Source: Calliopsis andreniformis (taxonomy: Eukaryota; Arthropoda; Insecta; Hymenoptera; Andrenidae). From it: a stretch of DNA of 64,000 nucleotides. The position numbers and the translations under genes were made by a program. The first letter of the stretch is position 1. Every line of letters begins with the position of its first letter. This document shows, piece after piece, positions 1 through 8,299 of the stretch. Location of the stretch: NCBI RefSeq assembly GCF_051401765.1, contig NW_027480423.1, positions 12,152,001 to 12,216,000 on the forward strand, written 5' to 3'. The notes under the pieces are model-generated. The model made no database searches and was not told the DNA's origin. It saw nothing but the letters and a program-made list of their open reading frames with translations.

Positions 1-497
1 TAACTATTCGATCTGGTGGAGCAACGCCCTAGAGTGAAGCCTAGGTTGCCGGAACGTAGAATTGGCCATCACTTTCAAACTGGTCGAAATTATTCCTGCT
101 ATATGATGGAAACACTGTTGTATTTTTTCTGCATTTTATGGTTCGGGCGTAGACTTCTAAGGCCCTAACTATTCAATCTGTTGGAGCAACGCCCTAGGGT
201 GAAGCCTAGGTTGCTCGGAAAGTGGAAATGACCATAAGTTTCATACTCGTTGCAATTATTCGTTTTATACGATGGAAAAGCTGTTGTATTTATATTGTAA
301 TTTATGGTTCTGGCGTTGACTTCTAAGGCACTAACTTTTCGATCTGGTGGAGCTACGCCCTAGAGTGAAGCTTAGGTTGCCCGGAACGTAGAATTGGCCA
401 TCACTTTCAAACTGGTTGCAATTATTCCTGTTATATTATGGAAACACTGTTGTATTTTTATTGTATTTTATACTTCAGGCGTTGACTTCTGAGGCCG

Positions 498-663
498 TAG
501 CTATTCGATGTGGTGGAAGAACGCCATACAGTGAAGCCTAGGTTGCCCGGAACGTAGAAATGACCATTACTTTCACACTGTTTGCAATTATTCCTTTTAT
601 ACGATGGAAAAGCTGTTGTATTTATATCGTATTTTATTCTTCTGGCGTTTACTTCTAAGGACC
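498..663 (+). repeat. Reference copy of C-type monomer (166 bp)
   Basis: The C class has the head CGATGTGGTGGAAGAACG followed by CCATACAG in place of the usual CCCTAGAG, the middle GAACGTAGAAATGACCATT, TTCACACTGTTTGC, the box TCCTTTTATACGATGG, and a TTTATATCGTATTTTATTC tail. It closes the 5-mer and 6-mer HORs at the left of the window (copies at 498, 1328 and 2324) and recurs near 8793, 36320, 37318 and 38979. The CCATACAG change removes the left arm of the hairpin seen in A copies. Confidence 0.88.
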
Positions 664-829
664 TAACTATTCGATCTGGTGGAGCAACGTCCTAGAGTGA
701 AGCCTAGGTTGCTCGCAATGTGGAAATGACCATAACTTTCACACTGCTTGCAATTACTCGTTTTATACGATGGAAAAACTGTTGTATTTATATTGTATTT
801 TATGCTTCTGTCGTTGACTTCTAAGGCAC
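664..829 (+). repeat. Reference copy of D-type monomer (166 bp)
   Basis: D copies have a B-like head (CGATCTGGTGGAGC, here with GTCCTAGAG) joined to an A-like middle GCTCG-AATGT-GAAATGACC, then ACTTTCACACTG and a TTCGTTTTATACGATGG or TTACTCGTTTTATACG box. This copy has GCTCGCAATGTGG. A common subtype (D') reads CTGATTGCAATAATTCG and ends in a B-like tail, T-tract, GCACTTTATGG and TTCGGGCG; it starts near 15767, 21239, 22067, 24885, 25713 and 27370. D therefore looks like an old A/B recombinant that was later amplified. Confidence 0.82.
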
Positions 830-1493
830 TAACTATTCGATCTGGTGGAGCAACGCCCTAGAGTGAAGCCTAGGCTGCCCGGAACGTAGAATTGGCCATC
901 ACTTTCAAACTGGTCGAAATTATTCCTGTTATATGATGGAAACACTGTTGTATTTTTTTTGCATTTTATGGTTCGGTCGTAGACTTCTAAGGCCATAACT
1001 ATTCAATCTGTTGGAGCAACGCCCTAGGGTGAAGCCTAGGTTGCTCGGAAAGTAGAAATGACCATAAGTTTCATACTCGTTGCAATTATTCGTTTTATAC
1101 GATGGAAAAGCTGTTGTATTTATATTGTAATTTATGCTTCTGGCGTTGACTTCTAAGACACTAACTATTCGATCTGGTGGAGCTACGCCCTAGAGTGAAG
1201 CTTAGGTTGCCCGGAACGTAGAATTGGCCATCACTTTCAAACTGGTTGCAATTATTCCTGTTATATTATGGAAACACTGTTGTATTTTTATTGTATTTTA
1301 TACTTCAGGCGTTGACTTCTGAGGCCGTAGCTATTCGATGTGGTGGAAGAACGCCATACAGTGAAGCCTAGGTTGCCCGGAACGTAGAAATGACCATTAC
1401 TTTCACACTGTTTGCAATTATTCCTTTTATACGATGGAAAAGCTGTTGTATTTATATCGTATTTTATTCTTCTGGCGTTTACTTCTAAGGACC

Positions 1494-3484
1494 TAACTAT
1501 TCGATCTGGTGGAGCAACGCCCTAGAGAGAAGCCTAGGTTGCCCGGAACGTAGAATTGGCCATCACTTTCAAACTGGTTGCACTTATTCCTGTTATATGA
1601 TGGAAACACTGTTGTATTTTTTTTGCATTTTATGTTTCGGGCGCTGACTTCTAAGGCCCTAACTATTCAGTCTGTTGGAGCAAGGCGCTAGGGTGAAGCC
1701 TAGGTTGCTCTGAAAGTAGAAATGACCATAAGTTTAATACTGGTTGCAATTACTCGTTTAATACGATGGAAAAGCGGTTGTATTGATATTGTATTTTATG
1801 CTTCTAGCGTTGACTTCTAAGGCACTATCTATTCGATCTGGTGGAGCGACGCCCTAGAGAGAAGCCTAGGTTGCCCGGAACGTAGAATTGGCCATCACTT
1901 TCAAACTGGTTGCAATTATTCCTGTTATATGAGGGAAACACTGTTGTATTTTTTTTGCATTTTATGGTTCGGGCGTTGACTTCTAAGGCCCTAACTATTC
2001 AATCCGTTGGAGCAACGCCCTAGGGTGAAGCCTAGGTTCCTCGGAAAGTAGAAATGACCATAAGTTTCATCCTGGTTGCAATTATTTGTTTCATACGATG
2101 GAAAAACTGTTGTATTTATATTGTATTTTATGCTTCTGGCGTTGACTTCTAAGGCACTAACTATTCGATCTGTTGGAGCAACGCCCTAGAGTGAAGCCTA
2201 GGTTGCCCGGAACGTAGAATTGGCCATCACTTTCAAACTGGTTGCAATTATTCCTGTTATATTATGGAAACACTGTTGTATTTTTATTGTATTTTATACT
2301 TCAGGCGTTGACTTCTGAGGCCGTAGCTATTCGATGTGGTGGAAGAACGCCATACAGTGAAGCCTAGGTTGCCCGGAACGTAGAAATGACCATTACTTTC
2401 ACACTGTTTGCAATTATTCCTTTTATACGATGGAAAAGCTGTTGTATTTATATCGTATTTTATTCTTCTGGCGTTTACTTCTAAGGACCTAACTATTCGA
2501 TCTGGTGGAGCAACGCCCTAGAGAGAAGCCTAGGTTGCCCGGAACGTAGAATTGGCCATCACTTTCAAACTGGTTGCACTTATTCCTGTTATATGATGGA
2601 AACACTGTTGTATTTTTTTTGCATTTTATGTTTCGGGCGCTGACTTCTAAGGCCCTAACTATTCAGTCTGTTGGAGCAAGGCGCTAGGGTGAAGCCTAGG
2701 TTGCTGTGAAAGTAGAAATGACCATAAGTTTAATACTGGTTGCAATTACTCGTTTAATACGATGGAAAAGCGGTTGTATTGATATTGTATTTTATGCTTC
2801 TAGCGTTGACTTCTAAGGCACTATCTATTCGATCTGGTGGAGCGACGCCCTAGAGAGAAGCCTAGGTTGCCCGGAACGTAGAATTGGCCATCACTTTCAA
2901 ACTGGTTGCAATTATTCCTGTTATATGAGGGAAACACTGTTGTATTTTTTTTGCATTTTATGGTTCGGGCGTTGACTTCTAAGGCCCTAACTATTCAATC
3001 CGTTGGAGCAACGCCCTAGGGTGAAGCCTAGGTTCCTCGGAAAGTAGAAATGACCATAAGTTTCATCCTGGTTGCAATTATTTGTTTCATACGATGGAAA
3101 AACTGTTGTATTTATATTGTATTTTATGCTTCTGGCGTTGACTTCTAAGGCACTAACTATTCGATCTGTTGGAGCAACGCCCTAGAGTGAAGCCTAGGTT
3201 GCCCGGAACGTAGAATTGGCCATCACTTTCAAACTGGTCGCAATTATTCCTGTTATATGATGGAAACACTGTTGTATTTTTTTTGCATTTTATGGTTCGG
3301 GCGTAGACTTCTAAGACCCTAACTATTCAATCTGTTGGAGCAACGCCCTAGGGTGAAGCCTAGGTTGCTCGGAAAGTAGAAATGACCATAAGTTTCATAC
3401 TGGTTGCAATTATTCGTTTTATACGATGGAAAACTGTTGTATTTATATTGTATTTTATGCTTCTGGCGTTGACTTCTAAGGCAC
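1494..3484 (+). repeat. 6-mer HOR, 996 bp: B-A'-B-A-B-C
   Basis: The unit starting at 1494 repeats at 2490. The GAGAGAAGCC mark sits at 1525 and 2521 (996 bp apart), as do GGCGCTAGGG, AAAGCGGTTGTATTGATATTG, GAGGGAAACACTG and TTCATCCTGG. The two units are nearly identical; one visible change is TTGCTCTGAAAG versus TTGCTGTGAAAG. The second unit ends in A (3320) in place of C, with divergence beginning around 3238. A single displaced unit lies near 8963-9960. Confidence 0.87.
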
Positions 3485-3650
3485 TAACTATTCGATCTGG
3501 AGGAACAACGCCCTAGGTTAAAGCCCAGATTGCGCTGAACGTAGAAATGACCATAACTTTCACACTGTTTGCAATTGTTCCTTTTATACGATGGAAAAGC
3601 TGTTGTATTTATATCGTATTTTATGCCCCTGGCGTTGACTTCTAAGGACC
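3485..3650 (+). repeat. Chimeric I/C monomer
   Basis: The left part has the I-class signature (GGAGGAACAACG, CCCTAGGTTAAAGCCCAG, GCGCTGAACG) also found at 36985, 38646, 41139 and near 42800. The right part (CTGTTTGCAATTGTTCC, TATATCGTATTTTATGCCCC) is C-class, as at 37318 and 38979. At 38646 to 39144 the same two segments are separated by a full J monomer. The copy here therefore looks like the product of an exchange that joined I to C and lost J, with the junction in the shared stretch around ACTTTCACACTG. Confidence 0.78.
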
Positions 3651-4149
3651 TAACTATTCGATCTGGTGGAGCAACGCCCTGGAGTGAAACCTGGGTTGCC
3701 CGGAACGTAGAAATGACCGCTACTATCACACTGGTTGCAAATTATTCCTGCTATACGATGGAAAAACTGTTGTACTTTGATTGCATTTTATGCTTCTGGC
3801 GTTCACTTCTTAGGCCCTAACTATTCGATCTGGTGGAACAACGGCCTAGGGTGAAGCCTAGGTTGCCCGGAACGTAGAAATGACCATAACTTTCACTCTG
3901 GTTGCAATTATTTGTTTTATGCGATGGAATAGCTGTTGTATTTATATCGTATTTTATGCTTCTGGCGTTGACTTCTTAGGCCCTAACTATTCCATCTGGT
4001 GGAACAACGCCCTAGAGTAAAGCCCAGGTTTCGCGGAACGTAGAAATGAGTATAACTTTCACACTGGTAGCAATTATTCCTGTTATATGATGGAAACACT
4101 GTTGTATTTTTTTTGCATTTTAAGGTTCGGGCGTAGACTTCTAAGGCCC
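3651..4149 (+). repeat. H-G-F trimer of distinct monomer classes
   Basis: Three consecutive classes form a fixed cassette. H (3651-3817, 167 bp) has CCCTGGAGTGAAACCTGGG, ACTATCACACTGG, an extra A in GCAAATTATTCC, and TGTACTTTGATTGC. G (3818-3983) has GGAACAACGGCC, TTTGTTTTATGCGATGG and AATAGCTG. F (3984-4149) has TTCCATCTGGTGGAACAACG, TAAAGCCCAGGTTTCGCGG and AAATGAGTATAAC. The same H-G-F order recurs at 37650, 39311, 40474, 41804, 43465 and 44628, and G-F again near 46124. The constant order shows the three monomers have been moved as a block. Confidence 0.86.
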
Positions 4150-4315
4150 TAACTATTCAATCTGTTGGAGCAACGCCCTAGGGTGAAGCCTAGGTTGCTC
4201 GGAAAGTAGAAATGACCATAAGTTTCATACTCGTTGCAATTATTCGTTTTATACGATGGAAAAGCTGTTGTATTTATATTGTAATTTATGCTTCTGGCGT
4301 TGACTTCTAAGGCCC

Positions 4316-4482
4316 TAGCTGTTCGATCTAGTGGAGCAACGCCCTACAGTGAAGCCTAGGTTGCCCGGAAAGGAGAAATGACCATCATGGTTCAAACTGG
4401 TTGCAATTAATCCTTTTATACGATGGAAAAGCTGTTGTATTTATTTCGTATTTTATGCTTCTGGCGTTTACTTCTAAGGACC
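4316..4482 (+). repeat. Reference copy of E-type monomer (167 bp)
   Basis: The E class has the head TAGCTGTTCGATCTAGTGG, the middle GCCCGGAAAGGAGAAATG, and CCATCATGGTTCAAACTGG, which is one base longer than the equivalent B segment and explains the 167-bp length. It continues with TTAATCCTTTTATACGATGG. E copies precede D copies almost everywhere they occur and mark the start of the 9-mer (15601, 17093, 18585) and 22-mer (21073, 21901, 24719, 25547) units. The AAGGAG followed by ATG is not a ribosome-binding site; no open frame follows. Confidence 0.88.
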
Positions 4483-4959
4483 TAACTATTCGATCTGGTG
4501 GAGCAACGTCCTAGAGTGAAGCCTAGGTTGCTCGGAATGTGAAAATGACCATAACTTTCACACTGGTTGCAATTACTCGTTTTATACGATGGAAACGCTG
4601 TTGTATTTATATTGTATTTTATGCCTCTGGCGTTGACTTCTAAGGCACTATCTATTCGATCTGGTGGAGCAACGCCCTAGAGAGAAGCCTAGGTTGCCCG
4701 GAACGTAGAATTGGCCATCACTCTCAAACTGGTTGCACTTATTCCTGTTATATGATGGAAACACTGTTTTATTTTTTTTGCATTTTATGGTTCGGGCGTT
4801 CACTTCTAAGGTCCTAACTATTCAATGTGTTGGAACAACGCCCTAGGGTGAAGCCTAGCTTGCTCGGAAAGTAGTAATGACCATAAGTTTCATACTGGTT
4901 GCAATTATTCGTTTTATACGATGGAAACACTGTTGTATTTTTATTGCATTTTATGCTTC

Positions 4960-5009
4960 GGGCGTTGACTTCTAAGGCCCTAACTATTCAATCTGTTGGA
5001 GCAACGCCC
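4960..5009. other. Junction-spanning inverted repeat GGGCGTTG / CAACGCCC (one instance)
   Basis: GGGCGTTG at 4960-4967, near the end of one monomer, is the exact reverse complement of CAACGCCC at 5002-5009 in the next monomer, with a 34-nt spacer spanning the monomer boundary. After monomers whose tail reads TTCTGGCG the arm shortens to 7 bp (GGCGTTG / CAACGCC). It recurs at most monomer junctions. It shares the CAACGCC segment with the A hairpin's neighbourhood, so the two folds would compete. Confidence 0.75.
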
Positions 5010-5031
5010 TAGGGTGAAGCCTAGGTTGCTC
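4999..5031. other. Bulged 12-bp hairpin typical of A monomers (one instance)
   Basis: The 33-nt element reads GAGCAAC, then GCC, CTAGG, GTGAAG, CCTAG, GTTGCTC. GAGCAAC pairs with GTTGCTC (7 bp) and CTAGG pairs with CCTAG (5 bp). GCC forms a three-base bulge on one side and GTGAAG the six-base loop. B copies weaken it to CTAGA and GTTGCCC, leaving one mismatch or wobble in each stem, and C copies lose the left arm. It recurs in most A-type monomers. Extrusion in vivo is not shown; the dyad itself is directly visible. Confidence 0.8.
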
Positions 5032-5072
5032 GGAAAGTAGAAATGACCATAAGTTTCATACTGGTTGCAATT

Positions 5073-5089
5073 ATTCGTTTTATACGATG
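5073..5089 (+). other. CENP-B-box-like 17-mer in A monomers (one instance)
   Basis: ATTCGTTTTATACGATG aligns to the essential core of the mammalian CENP-B box (N-TTCG-NNNN-A-NN-CGGG-N) with TTCG, the central A and CG matched and the last two essential G replaced by AT: 7 of 9 essential positions. B copies at the same place read ATTCCTGTTATATGATG and lose the two CpGs; C and E copies read ATTCCTTTTATACGATG. Whether any protein binds it is unknown, and CENP-B itself is a mammalian protein. Confidence 0.5.
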
Positions 5090-5146
5090 GAAAAACTGTT
5101 GTATTTATATTGTATTTTATGCTTCTGGCGTTGACTTCTAAGGCAC

Positions 5147-5313
5147 TAACTATTCGATCTGGTGGAGCAACGCCCTAGAGTGAAGCCTAGGTTGCCCGGA
5201 ACGTAGAATTGGCCATCTCTTTCAAACTGGTCGCAATTATTCCTGTTATATGATGGAAACACTGTTGTATTTTTTTTTGCATTTTATGGTTCGGGCCTTG
5301 ACTTCTAAGGCCC
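5147..5313 (+). repeat. Reference copy of B-type monomer (167 bp)
   Basis: The B class is marked by the head CGATCTGGTGGAGC, CCTAGAGTGAAG (only one AvrII site), the middle GCCCGGAACGTAGAATTGG, CTTTCAAACTGG, the box TCCTGTTATATGATGG, GGAAACACTG, a T-tract of about 8, GCATTTTATGG, and a TTCGGGCG tail. This copy has nine T and is one base longer than usual. B and A copies alternate over many stretches, giving a ~332 bp dimer below the larger HORs. A frequent subvariant has GTTGCCGG in place of GTTGCCCGG, so it is 165 bp; it starts at 1 and recurs through the 9-mer and 22-mer blocks. Confidence 0.92.
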
Positions 5314-8299
5314 TAACTATTCAATCTGCTGGAGCCACGCCCTAGGGTGAAGCCTAGGTTGCTCGAAAAGTAGAAATTAACATAAGTTTCATACTGGTTG
5401 CAATTATTCGTTTTATACGATGGAAAAACTGTTGTATTTATATTGTATTTTATGCTTCTGGCGTTGACTTCTTAGCCCGTAACTATTCGGTCTGGTGGAG
5501 CAACGCCCTAGAGTGAAGCCTAGCTTGCCCGGAACGTAGAATTTTCCATCACTTTCAAACTGGTTGCAATTATTCCTGTTATATGATGGATACACTGTTG
5601 TATTTTTATTGCATTTGATGCTTCGGGCGTTGACTTCTAAGGCCCTAACTATTCAATCTGTTGGCCCAACGCCCTAGGGTGAAGGCTAGCTTGCTCGGAA
5701 AGTAGAAATGACCGTCAGTTTCATACTGGTTGCAATTATTCGTTTTATACGATGGAAAAGCTGTTGTATTTATATCGTATTTTATGCTTCTGGCGTTGAC
5801 TTCTTAGGCCGTAACTATTCGGTCTGGTGCAGCAACGCCCTGGAGTGAAACCTAGGTTGCCCGGAACGTAGAATTGGCCATCACTTACAAACTGGTTGCA
5901 ATTATACCTGATATATGATGGAAACTCTGTTGTATTTTTTTTGCATTTTATGTTTCGGGCGTTGACTTCTAAGGCCCTAACTATTCAATCTGCTGGAGCC
6001 ACGCCCTAGGGTGAAGCCTAGGTTGCTCGGAAAGTAGAAATATCCATAAGTTTCATACTGTTTGCAATTATTCGCTTTATACGATGGAAAAACTGTTGTA
6101 TTTATATTGTATTTTATGCTTCTGGCGTTGACTTCTAAGGCACTAACTATTCGATCTGGTGGAGCAACGCCCTAGAGTGAAGCCTAGGTTGCCCGGAACG
6201 TAGAATTGGCCATCACTTTCAAACTGGTCGCAATTATTCCTGTTATATGATGGAAACACTGTTGTATTTTTTTTGCATTTTATGGTTCGGGCGTAGACTT
6301 CTAAGGCCCTAACTATTCAATCTGTTGGAGCAACGCCGTAGGGTGAAGCCTAGGTTGCTCGGAAAGTAGAAACGACCATAAGTTTCATACTGGTTGCAAA
6401 TATTCGTTTTATACGATGGAAAAACTGTTGTATTTATATTGTATTTTATGCTTCTGTCGTTGACTTCTAAGGCACTAACTATTCGATCTGGTGGAGCAAC
6501 GTCCTAGAGTGAAGCCTAGGTTGCCCAGAACGTAGAATTGGCCATCACTTTCACACTGTTTGCAATTATTCCTTTTATACGATGGAAAAGCTGTTGTATT
6601 TATATCGTATTTTATGCTCCTGGCGTTGACTTCTAAGGTCCTAACTATTCGATCTGGTGGAGCAACGCCCTAGAGTGAGGCCTAGGTTGCTCGGAATGTA
6701 GAAATGACCATAACTTTCACACTGGTTGCAATTATTCGTTTTATACGATGGAAACACTGTTGTATTTATATTGTATTTTATGCTTCTGGCGTTGACTTCT
6801 AAGGCACTAACTATTCGATCTGGTGGAGCAACGCCCTAGAGTGAAGCCTAGGTTGCCCGGAACGTAGAATTGGCCATCACTTTCAAACTGGTCGAAATTA
6901 TTCCTGTTATATGATGGAAACACTGTTGTATTTTTTTTGCATTTTATGGTTCGGGCGTAGACTTCTAAGGCCCTAACTATTCAATCTGTTGGAGCAACGC
7001 CCTAGGGTGAAGCCTATGTTGCTCGGAAAGTAGAAATGACCATAAGTTTCATACTGGTTGCAATTATTCGTTTTATACGATGGAAAACTGTTGTATTTAT
7101 ATTGTATTTGATGCTTCTGGCGTTGACTTCTAAGGCACTAACTATTCGATCTGGTGGAGCAACGCCCTAGAGTGAAGCCTAGGTTGCCCGGAACGTAGAA
7201 TTGGCCACCACTTTCAAACTGGTCGCAATTACTCCTGTTATATAATGGAAACACTGTCGTATTTTTATTGCATTTTATGCTTCGTTCGTAGACTTCTAAG
7301 ACCCTAACTATTCAATCTGTTGGAGCAACGCCCTAGGGTGAAGCGTAGGTTGCTCGGAAGGTAGAAGTGACCATAAGTTTCATACTGGTTGCAATTATTC
7401 GTTTTATACGATGGAAAAAGTGCTGTATTTACATTGTATTTTATGATTCTGGCGTTGACTTCTAAGGACCTAGCTGTTCGATCTAGTGGAGCAACGCCCT
7501 AGAGTGAAGCCTAGGTTGCCCGGAAAGGAGAAATGACCATCATGGTTCAAACTGGTTGCAATTAATCCTTTTATACGATGGAAAAGCTGTTGTATTTATA
7601 TCGTATTTTATGCTTCTGGCGTTTACTTTTAAGGACCTAACTATTCGATCTGGTGGAGCAACGCCCTAGAGTGAAGCCTAGGTTGCTCGGAATGTAGAAA
7701 TGACCATAACTTTCACACTGATTGCAATAATTCGTTTTATACGATGGAAAAACTGTTGTATTTTTTTGCACTTTATGGTTCGGGCGTTGACTTCTATGGC
7801 CCTGACTATTCAATCCGTTAGAGCAACGCCCTAGGGTGAAGCCTAGGTTGCTCGGAAAGTAGAAATGGCCATAAGTTTAATACTGGTTGCAATTATTTGT
7901 TTTATACGATGGAAAACTGTTGTATTTATATAGTATTTGATGCTTCTGGCGTTGACTTCTAAGGCACTAACTATTCGATCTGGTGGAGCAACGCCCTAGA
8001 GTGAAGCCTAGGTTGCCGGAACGTAGAATTGGCCATCACTTTCAAACTGGTCGCAATTATTCCTGTTATATGATGGAAACACTGTTGTATTTTTTTTGCA
8101 TTTTATGGTTCGGGCGTAGACTTCTAAGGCCCTAACTATTCAATCTGTTGGAGCAACGCCGTAGGGTGAAGCCTAGGTTGCTCGGAAAGTAGAAACGACC
8201 ATAAGTTTCATACTAGTTGCAAATATTCGTTTTATACGATGGAAAAATTGTTGTATTTATATTGTATTTTATGCTTCTGTCGTTGACTTCTAAGGCACT

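Larger units (their letters stand above)
1..1493 (+). repeat. 5-mer HOR, 830 bp: B-A-B-C-D
   Basis: Starts at 1 (B), 166 (A), 332 (B), 498 (C) and 664 (D) are repeated at 830, 996, 1162 and 1328. Private variants recur at 830-bp spacing, including GTCGAAATTATTCC, the GAGCTACGCC plus GAAGCTTAGG pair (351 and 1181), and ATACTTCAGGCG. The second unit stops after C: at 1494 a B copy with GAGAGAAG begins instead of D. Unit 1 is one base short because its first monomer has GTTGCCGG. Parts of this block recur at 8300-9960 and 35820-36984. Confidence 0.88.
3651..4980 (+). repeat. H-G-F-A-E-D-B-A block, shared with 44.6-47.6 kb
   Basis: Monomer order from 3651 is H, G, F, A, E, D, B and an A/B composite starting near 4815 with CAATGTGTTGGAACAACG and GTAGTAATG. 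The same series with the same rare variants (CCCTACAG in E, TTATTTCG, GAATGTGAAAATG in D, ACTGTTTTA in B, CAATGTGTTGG) is found around 46953-47620. There, an additional B-A pair lies between A and E. The two regions are about 42.6 kb apart, so this block was copied over long distance within the array, or both derive from a common parent. Confidence 0.82.
4981..5146 (+). repeat. Reference copy of A-type monomer (166 bp)
   Basis: This is a clean example of the A class. Its marks are the head CAATCTGTTGGAGC, the doubled AvrII palindrome CCTAGG-GTGAAG-CCTAGG, the middle GCTCGGAAAGTAGAAATG, ATAAGTTTCATACTGG, the box TTCGTTTTATACGATGG, and a tail with TTTATATTGTATTTTATGC followed by TTCTGGCG. The class recurs from end to end of the window, usually following a B-type copy. 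Variants include a CCGTTAGAGC head (A'', e.g. near 15932), CAGTCTGTTG (A', e.g. 1660 and 38481) and TTGGCCCAAC (e.g. 48450). It carries the strongest hairpin and the CENP-B-box-like element of the array. Confidence 0.93.
4981..8299 (+). repeat. Irregular A/B dimer region
   Basis: Mostly alternating A and B copies with occasional E and D copies (E near 7458, D near 7638) and no long HOR that I could trace. A B variant with TTTTCCATC and ATGGATACACTG (about 5480-5645) matches the repeated 5-mer at 48.1-50.1 kb. Unusual local variants include GGAAATATCC near 6035, GAAACGACC near 6369 and a T9 tract at 5269. Confidence 0.75.

Noticed and set aside
160..172. CCCTAA at A-monomer starts, resembling a telomere repeat unit
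   Set aside because: A single hexamer per monomer, never in tandem, and often altered to GCACTAA or GACCTAA. No telomeric tract is present.
3484..3820. Overlapping open frames of 81 and 83 codons on opposite strands
   Set aside because: They lie wholly in satellite monomers, have no domain, and mirror each other across the same repeat. The frame shifts with each 166-bp monomer, so openness over about 250 bp is a by-product of a few substitutions.
4316..4482. AAGGAG followed by ATG in E monomers, resembling a bacterial ribosome-binding site
   Set aside because: It recurs in every E copy without a following open frame, and the context is a eukaryotic satellite.
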